DNA of 35,961 bases from an uncultured Bacteroidales bacterium (GCA_902763865.1 CACWTR010000046.1:1-35961), one strand, 5' to 3'. Positions 1-7,613 are shown, counted from the first letter of the stretch. The notes: generated by a model from the sequence alone, not told the origin. Numbers and translations: made by a program.

Positions 1-2
1 TC

Positions 3-563
3 CTCGGCACATCCATCCTCATGCAGACACTCACCGAGAACGGTATGCAGGACATAGCCTACGAACTCCTCTTCCAGCACAAGAACCCGTCGTGGCTCTA
101 CTCCGTCGATAACGGCGCAACCACCATCTGGGAGCGTTGGAACTCTTATACCGTGGACAAGGGCATGGGTCCGCGCGGCATGAACAGCTTCAACCATTAT
201 GCTTACGGATGCGTCTGCGAATGGCTTTGGGAGACCGCAGCCGGCATAGCTGCAGACCCGAAGGAGCCTGGCTTCAAACACATCATCATGCGTCCTGTGC
301 CCGACAAGCGCCTTGGACATCTCAAGGCAGAGTACAAGTCGGCAGCCGGTACCATCAAGAGCGCTTGGCAGTACAAAGGCGACCAATGGACATGGACCTT
401 CACCATCCCGAAAGGCGCCACAGCCTCCGTCACCCTCCCCGGCGAGACGACTTCGAAGGAATACACGGCCGGCACCTATACCATCAAGCGCCCGATGTCT
501 GCCAAAAAGAACGCCAACTTCGAATTAAACGAACTGAAAGGATTATATTTTACCACGAATTGA
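3..563 (+). CDS. alpha-L-rhamnosidase, GH78 family (3' end only)
   Basis: The gene enters from outside the window, so only the last ~187 codons are seen; the reading frame is fixed by the first complete codon at base 3. The protein shows the end of the GH78 (alpha/alpha)6 barrel (GATTIWERWNSY, then MNSFNHYAYGCVCEWLW) followed by the small C-terminal beta-sandwich (PGFKHIIMRP onward). Members of this family release terminal L-rhamnose from plant or microbial glycans, usually in the periplasm or at the surface. The catalytic acid region lies upstream of the window. Oddly, the last ~14 codons (from 522) are made of intergenic repeat sequence that is repeated 44 bp downstream, so the natural C terminus seems to have been replaced or extended by a repeat. 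Family call is confident; substrate is inferred only from the family. Confidence 0.88.
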   Translation, partial: LGTSILMQTLTENGMQDIAYELLFQHKNPSWLYSVDNGATTIWERWNSYTVDKGMGPRGMNSFNHYAYGCVCEWLWETAAGIAADPKEPGFKHIIMRPVPDKRLGHLKAEYKSAAGTIKSAWQYKGDQWTWTFTIPKGATASVTLPGETTSKEYTAGTYTIKRPMSAKKNANFELNELKGLYFTTN

Positions 564-609
564 ACGGATTAAACGAACTGAACGAGTGATATTTTACCAC
601 GAATTTCAC
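522..609 (+). repeat. two direct copies of a 44-bp repeat, the first inside the rhamnosidase gene
   Basis: The words attaaacgaactgaa (524 and 568) and atattttaccacgaatt (545 and 589) recur exactly 44 bp apart. The unit is itself built from 9-bp words of the type gaattnaac/ggattaaac. The first copy supplies the stop codon and last residues of the rhamnosidase; the second runs into the inverted-repeat element at 596-720. Confidence 0.75.
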
Positions 610-720
610 GAATTACACGAATTGCATCTTGTATGACCATGAATGGGTTGAATGATTTTTCGGCAGTGGTCGATGGCAAAGCCAATTCGTGCAATTCGTG
701 CAATTCGTGCAATTCGTGGT
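596..720. repeat. inverted-repeat element A (9-bp acacgaatt arms)
   Basis: Left arm 596-624 (accacgaatttcacgaatta...) and right arm 683-720, which ends caattcgtggt, are reverse complements built from 9-bp words (acacgaatt / aattcgtgc). They enclose a ~58-bp spacer. The transcript could form a long hairpin 24 nt before the next start codon. The same family recurs at 5399-5483, 18543-18633 and 24273-24363. The spacer resembles that of the copy at 5399 (cagtgg...g..aagccaattcg). Confidence 0.85.
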
Positions 721-743
721 GAGAAAAGATAGATAGTATAGCC

Positions 744-2711
744 ATGTGTCGGTCTCTTCTCCTGCTGCCATTGTTCTTCCTTTATGCCGAGGCGGTTCTT
801 GCACAAGGCTCCTCCCCCTCGGGGGAGGTTGGGAGGGGGCTGTGGGACGACTTCGTGGAGGAATACACGAGCGATGTGGAGCGGGCAGAGGAAGAGGACC
901 TTCAACAGCATCTGCAGGAGTTGAAGGAGCTCACGGAACATCCCTTGAACATCAACACGGCAACTGTAGAGGACCTTCTGCAGTTGCCGTTTCTGTCTGA
1001 GGCACAGATAGAACAGATACACGCCTACATCTATCTGCACGGACAGATGCAGACGTTGGCCGAGTTGCGCCTTGTGCCGCTCATCGACGACGCGACGCGC
1101 AGGTGGATTCCTCTCTTCATGTATGCAGAGCCGGAGCAGCAAGAGACCGACAAACGGCTGTTCACTCACCTCCGCCACGACTTCTCGACGCGCCTGGACA
1201 TACCTCTCTACTACCGCCTCGGGCAGCAGCAGGATGCCTATCGCGGCGACCCGCTCTACCATCGCATACGCTATAACCTGGGGAACAAGCAGCACTTCCA
1301 GGCCGGACTGCGCGTGGAGAAGGATGCTGGCGAGCGCTTCTACGACAGCTACGGGGCCTACGTCATGCTGAAGGACATCGGCTGCGTGCAGCGTGCCGTC
1401 GTCGGCGACTACCGCATCGGCTTCGGCGAAGGACTGGTCATGGGCGGAAGCACCTGGAGCAGCAAAAGCACTCCGCCGCTCAGGATGCAGGGCGGGATGC
1501 GACCCATGACGGGAATGGACGAGGCGAACTTCCTGCGAGGCGCCGCCGTGACGCTTGCCTTGGGCAAGCATTTCACCCTGAACGCCTTTGGCTCCTACCG
1601 CAAACGCGACGCCACGCTGAACGACAAGGGCGAGGTGCAGACGCTGCAGACCGACGGCTATCACCGCACAAGCGCGGAATGGGAGCAGCGAAGGAACGTG
1701 GGCAGCGTAGTTGGGGGGGGTAATTTCCAATGGCAGGGCAAGGGCTTTCACTTGGGGGCCACCGGCTACTGGCAGAAGTTCAGCCGCACACTGAACCCCG
1801 GCTCACAACTCTATCGCGCCATCTATCCCAGGGGAGATGCCTTTGGCGCCTTCGGAGCAAACTACGGCTACACGCGCTACCGGCTCTCGTTGGCCGGCGA
1901 GACGGCATACAGCACAGCCGGCGGAGGCTGGGCAACCATCAACCGCGTCTCGTGGAGCATCGGCAGGAACTACACCGTTTCTGCCCTGCAGCGATTCTAT
2001 TCCTATCAGTACTATTCCTTCTATGGCAGGGCTCTGTCCGAAAACAGCGTGCCGCAGAACGAAAGCGGCGTGCTGGTGCACCTGCAGGCCGAGCCGCTGA
2101 CGGGACTACAGCTGACGGCATACATCGACTTCTTTCACCATCCCTGGCCGCGCTACCGCATGACGCGCAGCAGCACGGGGCAGGAGTTCATGCTGCAGGG
2201 GACGTACGCTCTCTCCAGAAGGCACAACCTGCTGGCACGCTATCAGCTGAAGCGCAAGGAGAACGGCGACCTCATGGAGCCGCATCATCGCGTCAAGCTG
2301 CAATGGACGTGCGAACCCTCCGCCCGGTGGCGGCTGCAGACGACAGGCGCCTACCATTCCGTCCTTGGCAGCAACGGCTTCCTGCTGAGCCAGAATGCCT
2401 GTCTGACACTAAGGAAACCGAGTCTCAGACTCAAGGGTCTGCTCGGGTACTTCAACACCGACAACTATCTGAGCCGCATCTACATGCAGTCGCCGGCCCT
2501 CTACAGCAGCGTCTCGTCGGCCTCCTACTACGGGCACGGCCTGACCAGTGTCCTCACTTGCCGATGGCAAAGCAGCAATGGACGCTGGATGCTGGAAGGA
2601 CGCTACAGCCTGCTCCACTACTTCGACCGCGACGAACAAGGCAGCGGACTCCAGGCCATCATGAGTCCCTGGAAGCACGACCTCTCCTTCCAGTTCCGCC
2701 TGAGGATATGA
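744..2711 (+). CDS. helix-hairpin-helix protein with C-terminal outer-membrane beta-barrel
   Basis: 655 residues. A signal peptide (MCRSLLLLPLFFLYAEAVLA) is followed by an acidic stretch and a ComEA-like helix-hairpin-helix region at about residues 66-125 (HPLNINTATVEDLLQLPFLS, then a second hairpin with LAELRLVPLID). The remaining ~500 residues are rich in alternating aromatic/polar beta strands and end in LSFQFRLRI, as in outer-membrane barrels. The family is conserved in Bacteroidales but has no proven role; HhH domains usually bind DNA, so DNA handling at the outer membrane is only an inference. No promoter is visible between it and the rhamnosidase, so it may be read through hairpin element A. 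Odd points: a GC-rich palindrome is embedded just after the signal peptide (809-841), and an in-frame run of eight G lies at 1713-1720. Confidence 0.8.
   Translation: MCRSLLLLPLFFLYAEAVLAQGSSPSGEVGRGLWDDFVEEYTSDVERAEEEDLQQHLQELKELTEHPLNINTATVEDLLQLPFLSEAQIEQIHAYIYLHGQMQTLAELRLVPLIDDATRRWIPLFMYAEPEQQETDKRLFTHLRHDFSTRLDIPLYYRLGQQQDAYRGDPLYHRIRYNLGNKQHFQAGLRVEKDAGERFYDSYGAYVMLKDIGCVQRAVVGDYRIGFGEGLVMGGSTWSSKSTPPLRMQGGMRPMTGMDEANFLRGAAVTLALGKHFTLNAFGSYRKRDATLNDKGEVQTLQTDGYHRTSAEWEQRRNVGSVVGGGNFQWQGKGFHLGATGYWQKFSRTLNPGSQLYRAIYPRGDAFGAFGANYGYTRYRLSLAGETAYSTAGGGWATINRVSWSIGRNYTVSALQRFYSYQYYSFYGRALSENSVPQNESGVLVHLQAEPLTGLQLTAYIDFFHHPWPRYRMTRSSTGQEFMLQGTYALSRRHNLLARYQLKRKENGDLMEPHHRVKLQWTCEPSARWRLQTTGAYHSVLGSNGFLLSQNACLTLRKPSLRLKGLLGYFNTDNYLSRIYMQSPALYSSVSSASYYGHGLTSVLTCRWQSSNGRWMLEGRYSLLHYFDRDEQGSGLQAIMSPWKHDLSFQFRLRI
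809..841 (+). repeat. GC-rich palindromic repeat inside a coding sequence
   Basis: Perfect 8-bp stem cctccccc (811-818) / gggggagg (821-828) with a 2-nt loop, followed by ttgggagggggct. A close relative lies at 29822-29850 in another gene. Here it encodes GSSPSGEVGRGL directly after the signal-peptide cleavage region. Confidence 0.75.
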
Positions 2712-2766
2712 CAGAGGGGGCGCATCAAAACGAGGTGAAGCGACGCACCACGCGACGTGTTTGACT

Positions 2767-2870
2767 TTACCTCACGAGTCAAACGGCTACACCTCACGAG
2801 TCAAACGGCTTTACCTCACGAGTCAAACGGCTTTACCTCGTGAGTCAAACGGCTACACCTCGTGAGTCAA
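2767..2870. repeat. 22-bp tandem repeat, five units, with an inverted 8-bp core
   Basis: The word acctcacgagtcaaacggct recurs with an exact 22-bp period (cct at 2770, 2792, 2814, 2836, 2858). Units 1-3 carry ctcacgag; units 4-5 carry its reverse complement ctcgtgag, while the flanks stay in the same orientation. It fills most of the 195-bp gap between two convergent genes (HhH gene and lgt). No ordinary terminator with a T-run is seen there. Confidence 0.9.
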
Positions 2871-2905
2871 AAAGTGACACTCCGTGTGCGGCGTGCCCTT
2901 CCCTC

Positions 2906-3721
2906 TCATCGGGAGGACGAGCGGAACATGCAGAAGAGCCCCAGCAGGACGAAGGGAATGGAGAGCAGCTGCCCCATGTTGAGGAGCATGCCGTCCTCGA
3001 AGGCTTCCTGGTTCTCCTTGGTGTATTCAATGAAGATACGGCTCAGGAAGATGAGGAACAGACAAAGTCCGAAAAAGAAGCCCGTGCCCACCTTCTGCGG
3101 CCAGCGCCGGTAGCAGAACCAGTGGATGCCGAAGAAGAGAGCGTAGCACAGCGCCTCGTAGAGCTGTCCGGGATGGCGCGGCTGCATATCGACGCGCTCG
3201 AAGATAAAGGCCCAAGGCACGTCGGTCGCCTTACCAATGATTTCCGAGTTCATCAGGTTGCCCAGCCGGATGGCACAGGCACAGATGGGGGTGACGATAC
3301 CTACGTTGTCGAGGACATGCAGGAAACTGAGCTTCACATGCTTGGCATAAAGCCACAAGGCAATCATCAGGCCAAGCGTACCGCCGTGGCTGGCAAGGCC
3401 TTCGTAGCCGGTGTACGTCCAGCCCTTCCCCGGCACGTTGCGCATCGGCAACAGCATCTCAATGGGGTGCGACAGGTAATAGCCGGGTTCGTAGAAGAGG
3501 CAGTGTCCCAACCTGGCTCCGATGAGGATTCCCAGGAAGCAGTACATGAACATTGGCTCGAACTTCTCCTCTTCTATCTTCTGCTGCCGAAAGAGCCGGT
3601 GCATCAGCAGATAGACGCTGACCAGGCCAAGCGCCCAACACAGCGAGTACCAACGGATGGCAATGAAGCCCAAGTCAAGGGCCACGACATCAGGGTTCCA
3701 AGTGATATATTGAAATTGCAT
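2906..3721 (-). CDS. lgt: prolipoprotein diacylglyceryl transferase
   Basis: 271 residues, a normal length for Lgt. This integral inner-membrane enzyme moves diacylglycerol from phosphatidylglycerol to the lipobox cysteine of prolipoproteins, the first step of lipoprotein maturation. Several hydrophobic helices are evident. Family signatures are present: YEGLASHGG (about 106-114), [12 protein letters not shown] (152-163, including the conserved Arg and Asn residues), HPGQLYE (183-189) and FIEYTKE near the end. The start is the first ATG after a heptamer repeat. The window itself encodes at least five lipoproteins that would be substrates. No promoter is visible just upstream, so it is probably transcribed with the three minus-strand genes before it. 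Confidence 0.96.
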   Translation of the reverse strand: MQFQYITWNPDVVALDLGFIAIRWYSLCWALGLVSVYLLMHRLFRQQKIEEEKFEPMFMYCFLGILIGARLGHCLFYEPGYYLSHPIEMLLPMRNVPGKGWTYTGYEGLASHGGTLGLMIALWLYAKHVKLSFLHVLDNVGIVTPICACAIRLGNLMNSEIIGKATDVPWAFIFERVDMQPRHPGQLYEALCYALFFGIHWFCYRRWPQKVGTGFFFGLCLFLIFLSRIFIEYTKENQEAFEDGMLLNMGQLLSIPFVLLGLFCMFRSSSR

Positions 3722-3724
3722 TTC

Positions 3725-3752
3725 AGATTAAAGATTAAGGATTAAAGATTAA
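3725..3752. repeat. heptamer repeat (agattaa x4), left arm around the S23-type gene
   Basis: Four 7-bp units (agattaa, agattaa, ggattaa, agattaa) start 4 bp upstream of the lgt start. The first 21 bp are an exact reverse complement of 4217-4237, on the other side of the 3790-4182 gene. Confidence 0.85.
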
Positions 3753-3789
3753 GGTTTGATTGTTTTGCGGGTGTGTTTCTATTTAACGA

Positions 3790-4182
3790 TTAAAGCTTTT
3801 GTTGTAAAGGGCTGTAATCACCATTGTCTATTATAGATTTGTGCAACGCAGACAGTTGCCTGTTAATAGGTATAATCTGGCTTTCTAATTCTTTTAATTG
3901 TTCTTCATTAATATAGTTCTCGTCCTGCGACAGCTCTAACTCGCACATAACTTCATTGAGTGAACCAAAGGCAATTTGTATGAAATGCGCCTTCTCTTTG
4001 GCAGAGAAGCGTCCGAATCCTTCAGCGATATTAATGGGGATTGACATGGCAGCTCGCCGGAGCTGGTCGCACAGGCCATATCGCTCTTCAACAGGGAAGG
4101 TTTTAATAAGTTTACACACAGCATGAGACAATGCTTTTGCACGCTTGTAAACCTCTAACTTCCGATAGTAAAACTCTTCCAT
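3790..4182 (-). CDS. four-helix-bundle protein, S23/23S rRNA intervening-sequence type
   Basis: 130 residues matching the family of small four-helix-bundle proteins first known from intervening sequences in 23S rRNA genes (YRKLEVYKRAKALSHAV near the N terminus, LCDQLRRAAMSIPINIAEGFGR in the middle, then FIQIAFGSLNEVMCELE). Free-standing copies are common in Bacteroidetes; no biochemical role is established. The gene is clearly richer in A+T than its neighbours lgt and ychF. It is bracketed by a perfect 21-bp inverted repeat (3725-3745 / 4217-4237), which makes it look like a small inserted unit. No rRNA gene is present here. Family call is confident, function unknown. Confidence 0.9.
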   Translation of the reverse strand: MEEFYYRKLEVYKRAKALSHAVCKLIKTFPVEERYGLCDQLRRAAMSIPINIAEGFGRFSAKEKAHFIQIAFGSLNEVMCELELSQDENYINEEQLKELESQIIPINRQLSALHKSIIDNGDYSPLQQKL

Positions 4183-4216
4183 CCTGTTACTGTTACGATC
4201 TTATATACAAACAGCT

Positions 4217-4244
4217 TTAATCCTTAATCTTTAATCTTTAATCC
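4217..4244. repeat. heptamer repeat (ttaatcc/t x4), right arm around the S23-type gene
   Basis: Four 7-bp units of ttaatc(c/t). The first 21 bp are the exact reverse complement of 3725-3745. The array lies between the S23-type gene and the 3' end of ychF. Confidence 0.85.
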
Positions 4245-4253
4245 GTTTTAACA

Positions 4254-5351
4254 TCAGACGTTAAAACGGAAGTGCATGATGTCGCCGTCCTGCACGACGT
4301 AGTCCTTGCCCTCGACACTCATCTTGCCTGCCTCGCGGACAGCGGCTTCGGAACCGTAGTGGATGTAGTCCTCGTACTTGATGACCTCGGCACGGATGAA
4401 GCCCTTCTCGAAGTCGGTGTGGATGACACCGGCGCACTGCGGAGCCTTCCAGCCGCGGCGGAAGGTCCAGGCCTTCACCTCCATCTCGCCTGCCGTGATG
4501 AAGGTCTGCAGGGTGAGCAGGTGATAGATGGCTTTGATGAGACGGTTGCAGCCGCTCTCCGAGAGGCCAAGGTCCTCGAGGAACATCTGTTTCTCCTCGT
4601 AGGTCTCAAGCTCGGCAATGTCCGCCTCCGTCTGTGCCGATATGATGAGCATCTCGGCATCCTCGCCCTCGATGGCTTTCCTGACGGCCTCGGTGTAGGC
4701 ATTGCCCGTAGCCGCCGATGCATCGTCAACGTTGCAGACGTACAGGACGGGCTTCGTCGTGAGCAGGAAGAGTCCGCTGGCTGCTGCCTGTTCGTCCTCC
4801 GTCTCGAAGCTGACGCTTCGGGCACTCTGTCCCTTGTTGAGGGCTTCCTGATACTTGAGCAGCACGTCGAGCTCCACTTTGGCCTGCTTGTCGCCACCTA
4901 CGCGGGCTTGCTTCTCCACCTTTTTGATGCGGTTCTCGATGGTTTCGAGGTCCTTTATCTGCAGTTCAGCATCGATGATTTCCTTGTCGCGGACAGGATT
5001 GACGCTGCCATCGACATGCACGATGCCGTCGTTGTCGAAGCAACGCAGCACGTGGATGATGGCATCGCACTCACGTATGTTGGCCAGGAACTGGTTGCCC
5101 AGGCCCTCGCCCTTGCTGGCGCCTTTCACGAGGCCAGCTATATCGACGATGTCGCACACGGCAGGCACGATGCGTCCCGGATGGACCAGTTCGGCCAGCT
5201 TGGTGAGCCTTTCGTCGGGCACCGTGACCTGCCCGAGCTGTGCGTCGATGGTGCAGAAGGGGAAGTTGGCTGCCTGCGCCTTCGCGCTGGACAGACAGTT
5301 GAAGAGGGTTGACTTGCCCACGTTAGGCAGTCCTACTATTCCGGCTTTCAT
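4254..5351 (-). CDS. ychF: redox-regulated ATPase YchF (Obg-family P-loop protein)
   Basis: 365 residues, full length. The N-terminal G domain has the P-loop GLPNVGKST (7-15), the switch region NFPFCTID, DIVDIAGLVKGASKGEGLGN (G3 and flanking residues) and an altered G4 motif (YVCNVDD instead of NKxD), which is why this family prefers ATP. A coiled-coil insert lies around residues 130-170. The C-terminal TGS domain (TAGEMEVKAWTFRRG... FEKGFIRAEVI) follows. YchF associates with ribosomes and stress responses in other bacteria. No promoter is seen in the 170 bp upstream, which instead hold a heptamer-like AT-rich repeat and hairpin element B; read-through from the RidA-family gene is likely. Confidence 0.96.
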   Translation of the reverse strand: MKAGIVGLPNVGKSTLFNCLSSAKAQAANFPFCTIDAQLGQVTVPDERLTKLAELVHPGRIVPAVCDIVDIAGLVKGASKGEGLGNQFLANIRECDAIIHVLRCFDNDGIVHVDGSVNPVRDKEIIDAELQIKDLETIENRIKKVEKQARVGGDKQAKVELDVLLKYQEALNKGQSARSVSFETEDEQAAASGLFLLTTKPVLYVCNVDDASAATGNAYTEAVRKAIEGEDAEMLIISAQTEADIAELETYEEKQMFLEDLGLSESGCNRLIKAIYHLLTLQTFITAGEMEVKAWTFRRGWKAPQCAGVIHTDFEKGFIRAEVIKYEDYIHYGSEAAVREAGKMSVEGKDYVVQDGDIMHFRFNV

Positions 5352-5355
5352 CTCA

Positions 5356-5391
5356 CATTTACTATTTAATCATTTACCATTTACTATTTAT
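5356..5391. repeat. AT-rich heptamer-like repeat (tttactn)
   Basis: Units tttacta, tttaatca, tttacca, tttacta, tttatat lie immediately upstream of the ychF start. One unit is 8 bp, the others 7 bp. Confidence 0.6.
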
Positions 5392-5398
5392 ATGTTTT

Positions 5399-5483
5399 AC
5401 CACGAATTGCACGAATTACACGAATGGGGCATTGCCGCCAGTGGAGGGCGTAGCCAATTCGTGTAATTCGTGCAATTCGTGGT
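5399..5483. repeat. inverted-repeat element B (acacgaatt arms)
   Basis: Left arm 5399-5425 (accacgaattgcacgaatta...) and right arm 5456-5483 (aattcgtgtaattcgtgc...) pair around a 30-bp spacer. Same family as elements A, C and D. It sits between ychF and the RidA-family gene, so the mRNA joining them would carry the hairpin. Confidence 0.88.
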
Positions 5484-5522
5484 AAGAATACATAACGTCG
5501 GGTGTTTCGGTGTGTTGATTTA

Positions 5523-6671
5523 TCAAAAGTCCTCGAATCCGTCGTTCCGAGCCGGCTGGATGGCGATGCATTCCATCTCGATGAGCCATGTGGGGCGGCA
5601 CACGGGGGCAAGGGTAAAGACGGTGGGGACATCGGGATACTTCTCGCGGAACATGCGGCTGACAAGTTCGTAGTCGGCACCGTCGCGCAGATAGACCACG
5701 ATTTGTGCCGTATCCTTCATGGTCATGCCGGCTTCGGCAAGGAGCGCCTCGACGTTTTCCCACATGCGGTGGGTCTGCTTTTCTATGTCGCCCACATACA
5801 TCACCTCCCCCTTGTTGTTGATGCTGGCCGTGCCTGAGATGATGGCATGGTTGCGGTCTCCGAAGCGGAGGAGCGTGCCGCGCTCGAAGGTGACACCGTA
5901 CTCGCTGGTGCGGTTCAGGTGGGTCGAAGCGTAGAGGTAGCGCTGCTGTTCGGGCTTGAAACCCTTGAGGGCATAGCTTCCCAGCTGGACCAGCGCCTTG
6001 GGCTCGGAGGGGTTGCCGCCGATGCCGGTAGAGGCCACGTAGTGCGTCTCGGGCACAAGTCCGTGCTGGGCAAAGTTCTCCCAGCGGGCCACTACGAGGC
6101 CGCGGTACTGCGTATCGACGTCGCGGACGAAGAACCACGTGCGGATGCAGTTGTCTTCCAGGGTCATGTCGTAGTCGGCAAGCAGCTGTTCGTAGTCCTC
6201 AAGGAGCTTTCCTGTCTGCACGTAGCTGGTGCCGTCGGTGGTCATCATGCCCATTGTCCACAGGTGTTCGTAGCCGTTATGACGCACTACGGTAGAGCAG
6301 AGGCGGTCGGCCTTCGCTATGACCTCCGTGCCGCGCTGCAGGTAAATCCACAGTGCTATTTTGCTTCCGTCGAGCGGAGGCTGCTGGATATATGAGACGG
6401 TGCAGCTGTCTTCCTCCCCCATGAGAGGCCGCTGGTTGGTGGCATCGGAGAGGAAGTATCGCTTATAGACGGGCTTGGTGCCTTGCATAGTTTCCGATTC
6501 GAGCCATCGGTCTGCTGCCTGGCAGATGCGTCGGAACTGTCCGGAGAACGTCTCGCCCCGCGGTTCGACGTGCAGCATGGCATGACATTCCGCGGTTTTA
6601 CCCTCGGGGGCAAAGGTGGTCAGTTCTATGGTGACACCAAGTTCGTCCTGGTATATTTTGTTAAATTGCAT
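5523..6671 (-). CDS. RidA/YjgF-family protein, two-domain (chorismatase-like length)
   Basis: 382 residues, about three times a single RidA domain. The C-terminal ~130 residues are a recognisable YjgF/RidA domain (AIISGTASINNKGEVMYVGD, then ENVEALLAEAGMTMKD, and PVCRPTWLIEMECIAI, which keeps the family arginine). The preceding ~250 residues are related in layout to two-domain members such as chorismatase-type proteins, though I cannot prove that activity. RidA proteins hydrolyse reactive enamine/imine intermediates; this larger class is less well understood. The start at 6671 lies about 24 nt after a TATCTTTG promoter element (6695-6702). It is probably the first gene of a unit continuing into ychF, the S23-type gene and lgt. 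The specific reaction is not assignable. Confidence 0.8.
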   Translation of the reverse strand: MQFNKIYQDELGVTIELTTFAPEGKTAECHAMLHVEPRGETFSGQFRRICQAADRWLESETMQGTKPVYKRYFLSDATNQRPLMGEEDSCTVSYIQQPPLDGSKIALWIYLQRGTEVIAKADRLCSTVVRHNGYEHLWTMGMMTTDGTSYVQTGKLLEDYEQLLADYDMTLEDNCIRTWFFVRDVDTQYRGLVVARWENFAQHGLVPETHYVASTGIGGNPSEPKALVQLGSYALKGFKPEQQRYLYASTHLNRTSEYGVTFERGTLLRFGDRNHAIISGTASINNKGEVMYVGDIEKQTHRMWENVEALLAEAGMTMKDTAQIVVYLRDGADYELVSRMFREKYPDVPTVFTLAPVCRPTWLIEMECIAIQPARNDGFEDF

Positions 6672-6694
6672 GGTGCTTTGAGTGATATTGGGTG

Positions 6695-6702
6695 CAAAGA
6701 TA
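6695..6702 (-). promoter_or_regulatory. Bacteroidetes -7 element (TATCTTTG) for the RidA-family gene
   Basis: Reads TATCTTTG on the minus strand (TAnnTTTG consensus) about 24 nt before the start codon. No good TTTG is found at the expected -33 distance. It is the only such element found upstream of the RidA-ychF-S23-lgt run. Confidence 0.55.
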
Positions 6703-6763
6703 CAAATAAAAATTCACAATACAGAATGTAGAGGCAAGAATAATCTTTTATGTAGGGATTAAT

Positions 6764-6785
6764 GGCATGCCGGGCTCGACATGCC
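6764..6785 (-). terminator. small hairpin downstream of the cytochrome/porin cluster
   Basis: ggcatg (6764-6769) pairs with catgcc (6780-6785) over a 10-nt loop. On the minus strand it follows the last gene of the cluster by 35 nt. The tail has no strong T-run, so terminator function is weakly supported. Confidence 0.3.
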
Positions 6786-6819
6786 GACGTTTTCCCTTGT
6801 CAGCAGGAGAGGGTTCGGG

Positions 6820-7572
6820 CTATTCCCCCGGCCTGAGATGGTCTATCCACTCGTCGATGTAGGACGACATCTCTTCGAGGTTTGCCTTGAACTGGCTGCT
6901 GAGGATTTCCGTGTGGTTGTGCGAAAGGAGGTTCTCGCCGCCCTCGTTCAGGATGAGATGTAGCAGGGAGCCTTCCGCATTGCCGCTCTCCACGCGCAGG
7001 TACCCTTCCTTTCGCGAGCTGGGCCTATCGACCAGGGCAGCCAGTGCATGGCCCCGGGTCAGGTCGAGCCCGGCAGCCGCGCGTCCGTTGGCACCGTGGC
7101 ACTGGATGCATGCCCTGTCGAAGAGTCCGGACTGGAGCACTCCGAAGTGGCTCACGTCGATGTCTCCCAGGTCGAGGCGTATGGTGTCGTGGGTGGCATT
7201 GTCGGCAAAGTCGGCCATGTTGATGGCGGCCAGCGTGACGATACGCTTGCGCAGGGAATTGGTCAGCACCAGCTCGACGTTCCGCACGTCGCTGCTGACG
7301 TTTGAGAGGACGAGGCTGACGGGGGAGCCGTCTGCTATGGCAGAAGGCAGTGCGCGCTGCATGAGGGCGAACTTGCTGTCTGCCGTAAAGCCTGCCACGG
7401 CCATCGTGTAGCCCGTGCCTTCCCATTCGGAAAGGCCCGACACTTGAGCCGTGAGCTTCACGGTGTAGCCTGTCTCATCGACCGTATAGACTTTCTCCGG
7501 GATGTCGCCACTGTCGCAGGCAGCGAGCAGGGTCAGCGTTCCTATTATATATATATAATGTATAGGTTTCAT
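6820..7572 (-). CDS. mono-heme c-type cytochrome-like lipoprotein
   Basis: 250 residues. Lipoprotein signal with lipobox LLAAC (Cys19). A beta-rich N-terminal domain (~25-140) is followed by one CXXCH heme-attachment motif, CIQCH (155-159), in the context LFDRACIQCHGANGR, typical of a small cytochrome c fold. No obvious MP axial-ligand motif follows; LSHNHTE late in the protein offers histidines instead. It is the last gene of the five-gene cluster, 41 nt after the second porin gene. The partner proteins (di-heme DUF1111 and imelysin) point to an envelope electron-transfer role connected with iron, but no exact family name can be given. Confidence 0.8.
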   Translation of the reverse strand: MKPIHYIYIIGTLTLLAACDSGDIPEKVYTVDETGYTVKLTAQVSGLSEWEGTGYTMAVAGFTADSKFALMQRALPSAIADGSPVSLVLSNVSSDVRNVELVLTNSLRKRIVTLAAINMADFADNATHDTIRLDLGDIDVSHFGVLQSGLFDRACIQCHGANGRAAAGLDLTRGHALAALVDRPSSRKEGYLRVESGNAEGSLLHLILNEGGENLLSHNHTEILSSQFKANLEEMSSYIDEWIDHLRPGE

Positions 7573-7613
7573 GTCTCGTTATGACGTTATACCTTTATGG
7601 CAGGTTGCTTTCT

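Noticed and set aside
606-1751. 381-codon minus-strand open frame
   Set aside because: Antisense to the HhH/barrel gene, and its end runs through the inverted-repeat element, giving IARIARIAR-type repeat translation.
4272-5312. 346-codon plus-strand open frame
   Set aside because: Antisense to ychF, which has unmistakable motifs.
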